A DNA stretch of 64,000 bases from Mesocentrotus franciscanus (lineage: Eukaryota; Echinodermata; Echinoidea; Camarodonta; Strongylocentrotidae), in NCBI GenBank assembly GCA_037976565.1, contig CP137686.1, positions 4,733,876-4,797,875 on the forward strand, written 5' to 3'. Position 1 is the stretch's first letter. Every line of letters begins with the position of its first letter. The position numbers and the translations under genes are program-made. Positions 20,335 to 31,125 of the stretch are shown piece by piece. Under the pieces are notes generated by a model. It was not told the DNA's origin and searched no databases. It saw only the letters and a program-made list of their open reading frames with translations.

Positions 20335-20500
20335 TACGTCTGGGCACCGACCTTTAACGTCACCATCCGAAAGACGTCACCATCCGAAAGACGTCACCAT
20401 CCGAAAGACGTCACACAGTTTCGAACCTGCGTCCTCTGCCGAATCAATTTGTTACTTCCATTGTTAGCTGGATTACAGGCGCACACCACAATGCCCCGTT
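20335..20500 (-). mobile_element. SINE-like sequence with 17-bp minisatellite and 7SL-like head
   Basis: On the minus strand it reads GTGGTGTGCGCCTGTAATCC, AGCTAAC, then GGACGCAGGTTCGAAACTG (B-box-like GGTTCGAAAC), then three exact 17-bp units (20357-20407; plus strand ACGTCACCATCCGAAAG), then GGTCGGTGCCCAGACG. The head resembles the 5' domain of 7SL RNA and Alu, while the B-box looks tRNA-like. The assignment as one SINE is inference. Confidence 0.45.
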
Positions 20501-20907
20501 GCAATGGATCTAAGATTATTTAAGGTGGATTTTCATTCCCCTGCTTTTACAGTATACAGAATCACAGTAAAAGTTACCATCGCAGCGCCGTCGGTATTGT
20601 AGTTTTCTCTCGGTCATTGGCCGACGAGAAACCTTAAAACGTAAAGCAGAAAAATGGCAAAAACAAATAAGAAAGCACTGAGCTTTTTATAAACAAACTT
20701 ATACAACTTAATATAAATTATATAGACAAAATATATAATCGCACACCGGTAATATATATCGTAAGAAAGAAACAAACCCATAACTCAGGTGGAAACTACG
20801 ACTAACCGACAAAGACTCGATGAGGGACAAAATCGCAACCGAGTCCGAACTACCTGCAGTCACACCGAGGCCGACACCAAACCGACTACAGACCGAACAA
20901 AATACCT

Positions 20908-21440
20908 TAAAGGGCAATCCAACCCTTGCAATGAGTTAATTTGTATGAAAGTGAAAAAGTAGGTGAACCCAAATTGCGGAGTTTGAAATAAATCCGACCA
21001 ATAATAAGACGTATGTACGGACTACTCTCCCGTTTGTCATTTACAAACATATCATTAATATCTGTTTTTCTCCTCCTAAGCGCTTTCTCCTTCGGGCACT
21101 ACTCAACATAATATTATGGATAGCATATCATTACATGTCCTCTAAAAAGAGAAGACTCACCTGAGTAACTTATTTATACATTTTGAAACAAATGACATTT
21201 TATTGAACTCGTGTGTTGGAACAATAGGGAACGTAGTCTGCCACTACGTAACAGTGACATAACCGATTCAGGCAATTTGAAATCCCCATATCTCTAGTGA
21301 TTTACAAGTTGGAGTTCGTAATTTAATGTTTGGTTGATCGTCTGTCTTGCGCCCGTGTGACCGGGGTGTTATTTCATTCACACCGCCGACCCAATTCTAA
21401 ACCGAATTTTAACCGACTCCTAATCGACCGATTCTTTGCC
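20908..21440. mobile_element. TTAA-type foldback family member (GGGCAATCCAACCCT)
   Basis: The left end is TTAAAGGGCAATCCAACCCT. The interior shares GAGTTTGAAATAAATCCGACC, CTCTCCCGTTTG, TATCATTAATATCTG and TCGGGCACTACTC with the copy at 44967-45535. The right end has been replaced by other repeat material near 21320-21540. The same sequence recurs in the contig-3 duplicate from about 60995. Confidence 0.65.
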
Positions 21441-22844
21441 AGCCGTGGTTACACACTTTTTCTTCTTTTATGTTTGGTCCATCGCCGGTCTGGTTTCGGC
21501 CTTGTTAGTATGACTGAGGTATCGTCGGCCAGGCCAATTAAGTCACATCAGGCATGGTCAGATCGATCAAACAATGAATTACACTACACTACAATAATAA
21601 ATTTCATTCAATCATGTTTTGTTCTAATTTGGTTCTAAGTGTATATAGCCAAGGTGGATTGTTTATTTAGGTTAATGGTTCATTGTCGTAGCTGAGATAA
21701 TCTGTAATCAGGGAATGGAATCAATAAGGAATATTGGAAGAAAACAAAAATAACTCCCATGATGGCCAAGAATTGGTTGGTGTGGGGTCGGTAAAGGGTC
21801 ACCATTATCAAAACGAATCAAATGTATTAGCCAATCAAGTTGTACTATACGAACCTTATGGTAATAATGGTAACAACATTGCCTTCTGAATGTTGCGATA
21901 TTTTTTTAGTATCTGGAGAAATCAAATCGGCTATTACTACTTCATCATTCATAATCATATAACACTTGCGCTCTTTAACGTCAAAAAGCTGTAACTTTCC
22001 AAGTAATTCAGATATAAATAAATGTACCTCGTATCTTTCTTTCTTGTTGTTAATATACATGTACATCCAAAGGTTTAATACAAACCCTCCACATGAACTA
22101 CAGAATCGCGAAACGCTAATTCTTAAAAAATATTTAAAAGAGAACATATACAAAATGATATTCTACCAATATTGTTTTTGCCCCGCCGCAGGAATCACAT
22201 GATAAACGAGAAAGACAAACAACAGAGACTATCAAATCTCTTTAAATCCTAACCTTAGATACTAAGGCATACATCCATGATATCAACAATTTCAAATGAC
22301 AAAAAAAATGATGAAGCAAATTGAGACGTTACAATGTTCAATTAACATTCCAAAGGCAATAACATAATTATTTACAAAGTGAACGAAAGTAAAGGAGATT
22401 TATTCCCGTACTTTAAAATGTCGAATGAAATCATGCTAACGACAAAGAATATTTCGTCTGCAACTCACTCTGCATGCGATTAGTCCATTGGGCTTGGAAG
22501 ACTGACTTTCATTTGAAGAAGATAAATATCACCTCTCAGGTTTCTGTAATAGATCTATAAATCATCTTTCAATTTAGTAAATAAAACATGACAAAATATC
22601 TTCCAAGAAAAGAGGCAGGCAGGCAGCCGACATGAAGAGAGTCATTCCTGATTTTCGAAAATAATATAGGCCTAGTTGGCACCGTTGACGTCTGAGCTCA
22701 CAATTATTCAATCACATCCTTATTCTGTGGCCAGATAATTGACATTTATAAGAGTCAGAAATGACTTGCTTAGAACTTTGCACACGATTCCCGATCTCGA
22801 TTTCTTTACATAAAGGCGTAACCATGGTTACAAGTCTGAAAGAT
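21441..22844. other. Non-coding stretch 3' of the sulfotransferase gene (contig-1 copy)
   Basis: No gene was identified here. The short open frames also occur in the contig-3 copy simply because the DNA is duplicated. On the minus strand this lies downstream of the sulfotransferase stop codon and may include its 3' UTR. Confidence 0.45.
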
Positions 22845-23030
22845 TCACGGCACTGATTCTTCGCTGCTCCATGCGCCCTCGCTGCTCCCCGCGCCCTTAT
22901 CATTCCACAGAAACCGGTCATCTCTTAACATACTGGCGAGTTCGCGGTTATAAGGAGCGTAAAATCGTCCAGTAATTGTCTCGTCTCGTAGCATAGGACC
23001 AAGACTTAGTTTCTGTGAGAGCGAGCGTTC
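22845..23030 (-). pseudogene. Truncated duplicate of the sulfotransferase last exon
   Basis: It matches the exon at 62927-63165 from the stop codon to SPQKLSLGPML, where the contig ends. Relative to the intact copy it lacks one A in GCGTAAAAATCG, GG in CTCGGGTAGC and one G in GTGGAGAG. The reading therefore becomes SLGPMLRDETITGRFYAPYN before returning to frame. Low-quality contig-end sequence is the likeliest cause; true allelic decay is the alternative. Confidence 0.8.
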
Positions 23031-23530
23031 NNNNNNNNNNNNNNNNNNNNNNNNNNNNNNNNNNNNNNNNNNNNNNNNNNNNNNNNNNNNNNNNNNNNNN
23101 NNNNNNNNNNNNNNNNNNNNNNNNNNNNNNNNNNNNNNNNNNNNNNNNNNNNNNNNNNNNNNNNNNNNNNNNNNNNNNNNNNNNNNNNNNNNNNNNNNNN
23201 NNNNNNNNNNNNNNNNNNNNNNNNNNNNNNNNNNNNNNNNNNNNNNNNNNNNNNNNNNNNNNNNNNNNNNNNNNNNNNNNNNNNNNNNNNNNNNNNNNNN
23301 NNNNNNNNNNNNNNNNNNNNNNNNNNNNNNNNNNNNNNNNNNNNNNNNNNNNNNNNNNNNNNNNNNNNNNNNNNNNNNNNNNNNNNNNNNNNNNNNNNNN
23401 NNNNNNNNNNNNNNNNNNNNNNNNNNNNNNNNNNNNNNNNNNNNNNNNNNNNNNNNNNNNNNNNNNNNNNNNNNNNNNNNNNNNNNNNNNNNNNNNNNNN
23501 NNNNNNNNNNNNNNNNNNNNNNNNNNNNNN
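23031..23530. other. Assembly gap, 500 N
   Basis: There are exactly 500 undefined bases, the arbitrary size used for gaps of unknown length. Apparent open frames through it are meaningless. Confidence 1.
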
Positions 23531-23600
23531 CGTGCTGTACGTTTTCTCCCTTCAAAGGAAAGGCGTTTATTATGAGGCGCCGTTTGTAAAACTATTATAT

Positions 23601-24340
23601 AGACAAATTATATGTTATATAATCATTATTTAACAAATAATAACCATTATTTACATATAATGCAAGTAAATGTACAATTTTATTTGTAAATAATCTTAAC
23701 CCAGTTTCATTATTTATAAATAATTACAATTCATACTTCATTATTTATAAATAATTACAATTCATACTTCATTATTTATAAATAATTACAATTCACATTT
23801 CCATTATTTATAAATAATGACAAAGTACGTTTCATTATTTATATATAATTGCCATTATTTATAAATAATTACAATTCACATTTCCATTATTTATAAATAA
23901 TGACAAAGTACGTTTCATTATTTATATATAATTGCCATTATATATAAATAATTACAAATCATATCTTCATTATTTATATATAATGACAAAATACATTATC
24001 ATTATTTATATATAATTGCTATTATTTATAAATAATTACAATTCATATTTTCATTATTTATAAACAATTACATTTCTAAATTGTATTATTTATAAATAAT
24101 TACAATTCCCATTTTCATTGTTTATAAATAATTGCCATTATTTATAAATAATTGCAATTCACATTTCCATTATTTATAAATAATAACGATTCCCTCTTTA
24201 TTATTTATAAATAATAACTGTTCACGAAACTTTTATACATATATAATAAAAAGCGCATTTCCATTATATATATATAATGAAAAGCGCACTTCCATTATAT
24301 AATATATAATGAAAAGCGCAAAACCATTATATATAAATAA
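23601..24340. repeat. Array of the 16-bp palindrome ATTATTTATAAATAAT, left arm
   Basis: More than twenty copies of ATTATTTATAAATAAT and close variants (ATTATATATAAATAAT) recur at mostly 30-45-bp spacing, separated by short spacers such as TACAATTCATACTTC and GACAAAGTACGTTTC. Each unit is self-complementary, so it could bind a dimeric protein or extrude as a hairpin. The inner end changes to CATTATATATATATAATG plus AAAAGCGCA spacers. Confidence 0.95.
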
Positions 24341-24698
24341 TGATTGTACATGCAAATGTGGCAATGGTGGTACCACCCATAATATGAATATTCATGAGTT
24401 GGACTATTATTATTATTCTTTATTCCAGGCACCTTTCCATTTTGTGCTCTTATCAGAAATCCTACGTGCGGTTAATAAGTCTCTGTATCACTATTCTCCT
24501 TCTTTTTTGTATGCAGATTTGGGTATAATGATTGATATCTGTAATCATTCCCATGATTTTAATAAGAAATTATTCTCATATCTGTGATGTAATTTTTTTA
24601 CGTACGATTGCCTGAACACAAGACTTTCGCTGCTTGCATAGTTAATGTATGACGTCACCCGCACAGAGTGAGAGTTTGAGTTTTTCTTTGAAAGTTTG

Positions 24699-24707
24699 AT
24701 GGTGAGT
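24699..24707 (+). promoter_or_regulatory. Putative splice donor after ATG, left arm
   Basis: ATG/GTGAGT follows TTTCTTTGAAAGTTTG. The same bases occur inverted in the right arm at 34121-34129. A strong donor placed identically in both arms suggests a leader exon transcribed inward from each end. No upstream TATA assignment is attempted because the region is AT-rich. Confidence 0.4.
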
Positions 24708-25773
24708 ACAGCTGTAATTACGTTAAAATCTCGTAAATTGAATAATATTTATAAACATATCTGCTGATAGTATGAATCTGCGGTTTATCTGTGCATCATG
24801 AAGTGGTTTAAAATTGTTATATGTGATGAATTTAGGAATAATCTACACTCGAACTTTTGATTCGTTTTTTATCGTCGTGAGTAATATTTCAGCTCGATTG
24901 CCGTCGTCACCCAGTCACTCCCGACAGCTTGGCCCAAACTTTCGGGCGGGACTATCTCTGAAAATTAGATACGAGTAGGCCCAGGCCTATAGACTGTAAT
25001 ACTTACATATGATATTATAGCCCTAGATCACTTCACTGCATCAATGATCCAAGCTTTTGTTACTTTTAGGTTCGACTGTTGAATAACTACTTTCATAGTT
25101 GGGTCAGAAGAAAATTAATAGTTTACACTAAAAAGTAATAAAGTATGGTCACAGTTGCAAGCTAAGCGCCAAAATTTGGACCAGATTACATTTATAGACT
25201 AGAGTAGACCGAGTTAGACTTAGAGAATAGAGGCCTACAGAGTACAATGCAGTAAATAATTGCCAATTGGACTACCTGTGAATGTGATACTGTACTACTG
25301 TAGTCGTACAAAGTCGTAGCTGTCTAACAAATTAACACACGATCCCCCATATTATTCAGTCTAGACTACTGTACAGACTACTATTAGTGGTGCCTGTGTG
25401 TTTCTCAAACTCTTTGTTGGCTTTAATAGCCTTTGCCTCTAATCTCTATCTTTGAATTTTTGTTTGTTGTAAACACGATTAAGTTTTCTCTGTCATAGGC
25501 TAATGACATAGCTATAGGTCCATATTTATTTTGTGCTGTCTCAATTTGATAAAATTGAACAGTTACGAAACATGGATCTAGATTATCTAGAGATCAACTA
25601 GATCTAGATCAAGAAATTGAACATAAATTTCAATGTTAGATAAAGGAGGGCTTTTTGGTAAAGAGAAAATCCAAATTAAAAAGCACAGTTAATTTTGCAA
25701 ATGCTCATCAATGTTTAAATGATCATGCTCATTTTCTTTTATTCTAAGAATTAAATTCCTCTCTTTTTTACAG

Positions 25774-25876
25774 GAAAATGTACAGAGAGACTTGTCGCAG
25801 AAATGCTTGCTTTTCGTCTTGGAGTATGTGCTTGAAACAAGAATGTCCTGGAGAAAACAGACCACCACAAGAGAAG
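25774..25876 (+). CDS. Predicted exon A of the unknown gene in the giant element
   Basis: The segment is bounded by TCTTTTTTACAG and AAG/GTAAAC. In one frame it is open: ENVQRDLSQKCLLFVLEYVL then ETRMSWRKQTTTRE, leaving one base. I do not recognise the family. It has a hydrophobic stretch (CLLFVLEYVL). The coding status is uncertain because the exon is short. Confidence 0.4.
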
Positions 25877-26313
25877 GTAAACATATTTACCTTTGATCTT
25901 ATAACTTGATCTGTTTAGTTTTTTCAAGTAAAAGGAAATTTTGAAATGAGTGAGATCAAGGCCAAGTTGGAGGGGGATGCAAAGGGCTGGTTTGAGAAGT
26001 ATCCATTCAGGGGTGGCTATGTATGAATCCACATGTCTACTAACAAGTTGCTGAAGTGTTTATTTAATGTGTACCGGACTACCGGTATTTAACTTCCAAT
26101 ATACAATATCTCTTTTAGAATTAACATTTTAAGCTCATGTGCAAGGGGAGGGGGGTCCAGTACATGAAAAGGAATGACAAGCAAAAAGAATAAAATAATT
26201 GACCTTCAAATTTTGCTGAAAAAGTAAAGTTGTAGACAACTAAAATATTAAATAATGCTATTTTATTTCAAATTTGGTTAATATTTATTGCATTGTTTAT
26301 AATTCTGTTCCAG

Positions 26314-26444
26314 GGATTGAGAAGGAGGGCTTCATATTGAGAGATCATGAGGTGCCTTGAGGCTCCAGTCTTGATGTTCTGCCCCTTACCTCAAAGCAAT
26401 GGCCTCTTGTGCCTGACAATATAGGAGCAACTCACAATGGACTG
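26314..26444 (+). CDS. Predicted exon B of the unknown gene in the giant element
   Basis: The acceptor is TCTGTTCCAG/GGATTG and the donor is GGACTG/GTAATT. Joined to exon A in phase 1 it reads GIEKEGFILRDHEVP, one TGA, then GSSLDVLPLTSKQWPLVPDN and IGATHNGL. A single in-frame stop suggests a decayed copy, or an exon boundary that differs from this model. No family was recognised. Confidence 0.4.
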
Positions 26445-28588
26445 GTAATTCATATTGAATATTACAATGTTTTTAAAAATCCGGGAAAGAAACAGATAAA
26501 TTCATAGCAAGTGAGTCTGTCATGTCATTTTGCGTGACCCAACATCTGCTCCTGCAACGACTGCTCAAGGCTTTATTCGTCAAATGTGTAGGGTTAGGCC
26601 GAGGGTTGCAATTGGGATTGAGGTTAGATGTAAGGTTGGGTTTGGTCTAGTGTTGGGTCCAGGGATGAAGTTAAGTATTTGGTTTAATAGTGTAGGAAAT
26701 TGACGTGGAGCAAATGTCTCAGGAACAAGTGTCGTACAATCAGATTTTCCAGGTGCTGGTGGAGCTGTATGTATGTTACTCATCATTGGCAGTTTAAAAA
26801 TCTTCCTTTGTATTGTGATAGCAGATTAAACATGGTGAAGAGTTGAAGGGAGAATAGTTTACACCACTTCTTTCTATCATTATCCTCGCCGACGAAGTCG
26901 AGGGGATATAAACGCTGCTGTGTTTCCGTTCTTCCTTCCATTCGTAACAAATTTGGTTTCCGATCGATAACTTCAGTAATGTTTGACGGATTTTAATAAA
27001 ATTTGATATGAAGGTACATGGTATCAAAACACAGCCTAAGTTCAATTTCCGAGTATGTAGGTCAAAGGTCATAGCTCATTAAATATGCGAATCTGGTTTC
27101 TGATCGATAACTTTAGTAATGTTTGACGGATTTTAATGAAATTTGATATGAAGGTACATGGTATCAAAACACAGCCTAAGTGCGATTTCCGAGTATGTAG
27201 GTCAAAGGTGAAAGGTCATAGCTCATTAATATGCAAAAACACCTAATTATATATGTGAAAATGTGGTTAACTTCCTTGCCTAGTAATATAGTAGTATAGT
27301 CTAATGGAGGTAACTTGTTCCGACGTATATAGGCCATTTGTACCCTGCGAGGGGATGCTACGCTTTGTGTTGACTTGTTTACAATAGCTTTAGTAAACTA
27401 AAAATATGCTGACCCCCAGTTTGTGAAACATGTAACACTGTTTTACCAATTAGAAGAAGTACCTGATTTTTACGACATGCTCTATTGTTTAGTGGTTATG
27501 TTGTAACACAAAATGAATTTTTAACCTTAATCCTGGATCGATAGCTAAACATAATATTAACCCTAAAGCTAATCTAAAACCCTATTGCAACTTGAGCAAT
27601 ATAACCCTATATCATGATGAAATGAAGCTTGTTTTAAACATTGGCAGACCCAAAGTCAGGTTATCCTAAATTCCTTTATACATACTGGTATTTTACAAAG
27701 TTGATATTTTAGTTCTAAAATTTCTGCAAAACCTTACCCTGCTGCAAGTGTGTGAAGTAAGTTGGCTCATAGTAGAGCATGAATTTTAACCTGCAATTCT
27801 CAACCAACACACCCTTGCCACCTGCAATCCATCTCACTTTCACAATATATTCTTTAAACAACATTAACCCAAGTTCAAAATTTGGATTAGTGATTAAGAA
27901 AGGCTACATAAAATTATTAAGTATTCTTTTTCATACTCCTATAATAGAGGGGAGGGGGGGGGGGTAGCCTAGCAGTACAAGATCTAATTATCTTATATGA
28001 CTATATCCTGTTGTCCTGGAGATAGATATCCCAGAACCTGCAAGTGTGATAAAGAAAAATATGTTTGTGTACTAAAAGTAAAATAAAAACAAAAACAAAT
28101 CACTGGAAACTTTTGGTTGTTAATAACTCAAAAGTTACACTCAAATCAAAATGAGGTTTTCACAGCTTAAAGTTTAATGATGTCAAATTTATTTGGAGTA
28201 AATTCTATGCCATTTCTATGAATGCTATTTTTAAAACAATGGTCTGAATGTTTGATTAGATCTTTTACTCAGACATGTAGTATATTAGTAATAAAATGCA
28301 TGTTTGGCAATATGGTATTTCATTTCAGACCATAATCAGAAGTAATATTTTAATCTGGGATCTGTCGTTGGGCTAATAAGCATGAAAAATAAGGAATGTA
28401 CTCCTGTCGAGCAAACAGTGAATTTATATAAAACTAATAGCCCTTTGAAGATTACTAGAAGAAGAAAACAACAACAAGTAGAAAAAGAAAAATAAATATA
28501 CTTGTGATGTCAGCTTTAGATCTTAAAGTGCTTGTACAATATTGGATTTTTTTCTTCTTCTTTCAATTAACATTTTATTCATGAACAG
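26445..28588. other. Intron-like stretch of the giant element
   Basis: It contains the tandem-unit repeat at 26884-27240 and a G-run near 27948. Otherwise there is AT-rich sequence without a supported exon. The exon B to C phases do not match in my model, so an extra exon may lie here. Confidence 0.4.
26884..27240. mobile_element. Tandem-unit repeat, CCCCTCGACTTCGTCGG family, copy 2 (inverted)
   Basis: It starts CTCGCCGACGAAGTCGAGGG, then GATATAAACGCTGCTG and about two units with GATCGATAACTT, TTTGACGGATTTTAAT, GAAGGTACATGGTATC and AGGTCAAAGGTCA. It is inverted relative to 19300-19945 and shorter. It lies inside the giant element's internal gene, so it inserted after that gene formed or sits in its intron. 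Confidence 0.85.
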
Positions 28589-28900
28589 CCGGCTTATCGG
28601 AGTTGGTTACAAAGATGCAAGTGGACTCGTCTGTAGTAGTTGCTGAAGAGAAACAGTCAGCAGAAGGAGCGTGTGACTCCCAAACAACGTGGGTACCTCT
28701 CCCAAGTTCATCTCAAATCACAAGGCTCTACAGGAATCAAGACGTGACAGTGGAGGTAGAGAAGGAGTTTGTGACCCTCCAGATTTGGACTACTCGCAAT
28801 ACACATAATCAATGGATTGTAGCACTTCTGCACAAAACTCAACAAGTCATGATTGAGAAAACGCAACAAACTCTCGGTGAAGCATTGATTTATATGACTG
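28589..28900 (+). CDS. Predicted exon C of the unknown gene in the giant element
   Basis: The acceptor is CATGAACAG/CCGGCT and the donor is GACTG/GTATTT. An open frame of 103 codons runs GLSELVTKMQVDSSVVVAEE to KTQQTLGEALIYMT. It contains a hydrophilic stretch, then VTVEVEKEFVTLQIW and a QWIVALLHKTQQVMIEKTQQ segment that may be helical. It is the best coding candidate in the element. I do not recognise its family. Confidence 0.5.
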
Positions 28901-29076
28901 GTATTTGGGTAGGTTTCAATTATGTCCCAAAAGAACCTCACTGGCCCTTATGGTTCCATGCCACAAGCTGCCCCCCTCCCCTGTTTATGTAAACCCAGAC
29001 AATCAAGGGATCAAATGAATTAAAATCCACACTTGATTAGTAATGAATTGATCTTTTAATATTGTCATCATTTCAG

Positions 29077-29219
29077 GGTGGTTTTGGTTACGGGTCAGTG
29101 TGAGCTTTCTGTGGGTAAAATTTGAGGGTACTTCGTCGGAGATCAGTGGATGGATATTTCCATGTACAATGCAAGAGAGGTGTCTTCTTCATTGGAATTC
29201 AGGATGTGAATTCCAATGA
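29077..29219 (+). CDS. Predicted last exon D of the unknown gene in the giant element
   Basis: The acceptor is CATCATTTCAG/GGTGG. Joined to exon C in matching phase it continues GWFWLRVSVSFLWVKFEGTS then SEISGWIFPCTMQERC and ends TGA at 29217. The frame stays open for 47 codons, which supports the junction modestly. An alternative frame stops after 8 codons. No family was recognised. Confidence 0.45.
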
Positions 29220-30777
29220 AGATGGCTTGTTTATAAGAAGAGAAGCAAGATAGATTGATGTAAACTTAATGACATCAGGGAATGTTTCCTGTATTGTTTG
29301 ATTGATGTTTGAATGACACGGATATTGAATAATGTGAAGTTTAGTGAAAAGAATGGCAGAATATATTCAATTTGTACACCAGCCTATTGGAATTTTTTTT
29401 AATAGCATTATTTGAACACATTTGTGCACAGGTCTATGGAAAACCAGCAAGTGGCATATACAATAAGATCATTTACCGCAGCTCAAGGAGCTACCTTAAA
29501 TGTACCGTAGATATCACTTACTGCTATTTGTGCCCACATGCATATTAATGTCAAGAAGTTGAAGCTACAAGTAATATAATCTAATTAACAGGGTTTTTTT
29601 TCAATTATCATAACAATAGAGAAAACATACTTTTATAATAACTTCCATTATTTCATTATTTGATCCAAGAGACCGAGTAGACCAGCCCTTGTGAATCTGT
29701 GTTTTCTCCAGATTTCATTGTCAGGGCCTATCCAATGGGTCGACTCGGTCTTGGAAGATTCTTTCCTCCGTAGTCGCCTACCAGCCTCTTCCTGCAGGAG
29801 TAGCAGTATGGCTGCCATCTTTGATCGTAACTTTATGCTTCATTTTTTATTAATGTTTATGGATTAAAAAAGATATGTTTGATATAAAGCGTAACTTTCT
29901 TTATAAGATGGATTTTCAATGAAGCGTAAAGTTACGCTTAATTTGATGAGATACGCTTGATTTTTCAAAGTTACGCTTTATTTAAACTTATGCTTAATCG
30001 TAAATCTTTATAACGCTGCCCTTATCAGATATCCTACGTATTCGTTTTCTACTCTTGGGAAAAAAATTGATTCATACTTGGTCAACAACAACAAAATTTT
30101 GTCAATTGGAAAAGAAAAAAACACATATCAATAGTTTCTTCAGAATACTAGCTAGGTCCACAAAGTGACATGGCAATATGGCCTTATCCAATAAAAACAA
30201 TTTTAAAATGTCATAATTGCTGATTATTTGAAGAGTTGCTGTCTGTGGTGCATAGACATATAAAGTAGTGGTGTCTACGAAGTAATCTTTGAAAAGATTG
30301 ATATAATCACTTAATCAGATGTTATCTGTATAATCAGTCCATGGTGGCCCAAAATTTTAAAAGCAAAACAAAAAGAAAAGGAAAAAATAGAAAGGGGTGG
30401 GGTATTAGGGGCAGAACCAGGTTATATTTTCTGTAGGCAAATTCGAAGTCTTTTTTTGTTGTTGAACACAAATGGGAACCTTCGACGTTAAATTTGAAAT
30501 TAATTTTTCTCGGTTATATAGTACTTTTTCTCAGTTATATAATTATAGTACTGTAAAAAATGGAAGGGAAGGGGGGGGGGCAGGGTGTGTTCTGCTAACT
30601 ATAAACTTAATTTGACTCCCCTCCCACTTTTTTGAGAACCCAAACAAGTGTCATTTTATCAGCTCTTCCAAACCCTTGCAGTTGGAGGGAGCGGAGGCAA
30701 TTTACATGAAACAGGGAACAGAGGATTTGATGGTGGTTTCACCCCCCATGCTCCAACTGTTTATAATACATATGAAA
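29220..30777. other. Giant-element interior, non-coding
   Basis: It includes a small inverted repeat at 29665-29755 (CCAAGAGACCGAGTAGACC versus GGGTCGACTCGGTCTTGG). A cluster of AAAGTTACGCTT / AAGCGTAACTTT words occupies ~29830-30010. No convincing exon was found on either strand. Confidence 0.5.
29665..29755. repeat. 91-bp imperfect inverted repeat
   Basis: CCAAGAGACCGAGTAGACC at the left and GGGTCGACTCGGTCTTGG at the right pair around a ~50-bp loop. It could be a tiny MITE. Confidence 0.6.
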
Positions 30778-30952
30778 ATTATATTGGCAACTGTTTTCAC
30801 TCTTCCTCCCTTTCTCCATCTTTTTTTTTTCTCTCACTCTCTCACTATAAATTTCTCATTTTCACATCAACATCTCTCACCATTAAATAGTTCTCTCTCA
30901 TTTCCTTCCCCTTCTCTTTGCTCTCTCTCTCTCTCTCTTTCTCTCTGAACTC
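30778..30952. repeat. Pyrimidine-rich TCTC microsatellite tract
   Basis: Long TTTCTC and CTCTCT runs dominate. Open frames here encode only S, L, F and P and are artefacts. Confidence 0.85.
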
Positions 30953-31125
30953 TCACGTTCTCTTTCCAGATTTTTTCCACATATAATTCAATTCATCCAA
31001 CCATATGCACACTAAAAATTAAAATATATAAAGGCAATATTGTATATAAGATAATAAACATTATGTTTAATTTATTCATTTATTACAACAAACTAATATA
31101 CTGTACATGTAGTCTTATCAGAGAT

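Larger units (their letters stand above)
20803..23030. repeat. 2.2-kb direct duplicate of 60890-63116 at contig end
   Basis: The segment is nearly identical to 60890-63116 in the same orientation and differs by scattered 1-3 base indels and substitutions. It ends exactly at the N gap, while its partner starts exactly after the other N gap. It contains a TTAA-type foldback (from about 20908), non-coding sequence, and the partial last exon of the sulfotransferase gene. This is best explained as unmerged contig overlap. Confidence 0.9.
23571..25265 (+). repeat. Left inverted arm of the giant element
   Basis: The arm contains the terminal TATGAGGCGCC, the palindrome array to ~24340, adjacent short palindromes GGTGGTACCACC and ATGAATATTCAT (near 24370-24395), a 92-residue open frame at 24309-24587, and the donor-like site at 24699-24707. 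Matching to the other arm continues through GGACCAGATTA and GTGCAGTAAAT-like sequence to about 25255, with extra segments in each arm. Confidence 0.85.

Noticed and set aside
20440..20500. Human Alu contamination
   Set aside because: Similarity is limited to about 30 bp with several differences, and the flanking sequence continues in a non-Alu SINE-like pattern.
22845..23575. Long open frames through the N gap (also around 60258-60995)
   Set aside because: They are produced by undefined bases and are not sequence evidence.
23601..24340. Regular ~36-bp repeat-spacer pattern resembling a CRISPR array
   Set aside because: The window is a metazoan genome, the repeats are AT-rich perfect palindromes, the spacers are themselves repeated, and the array is mirrored in the other arm of a transposon-like unit.
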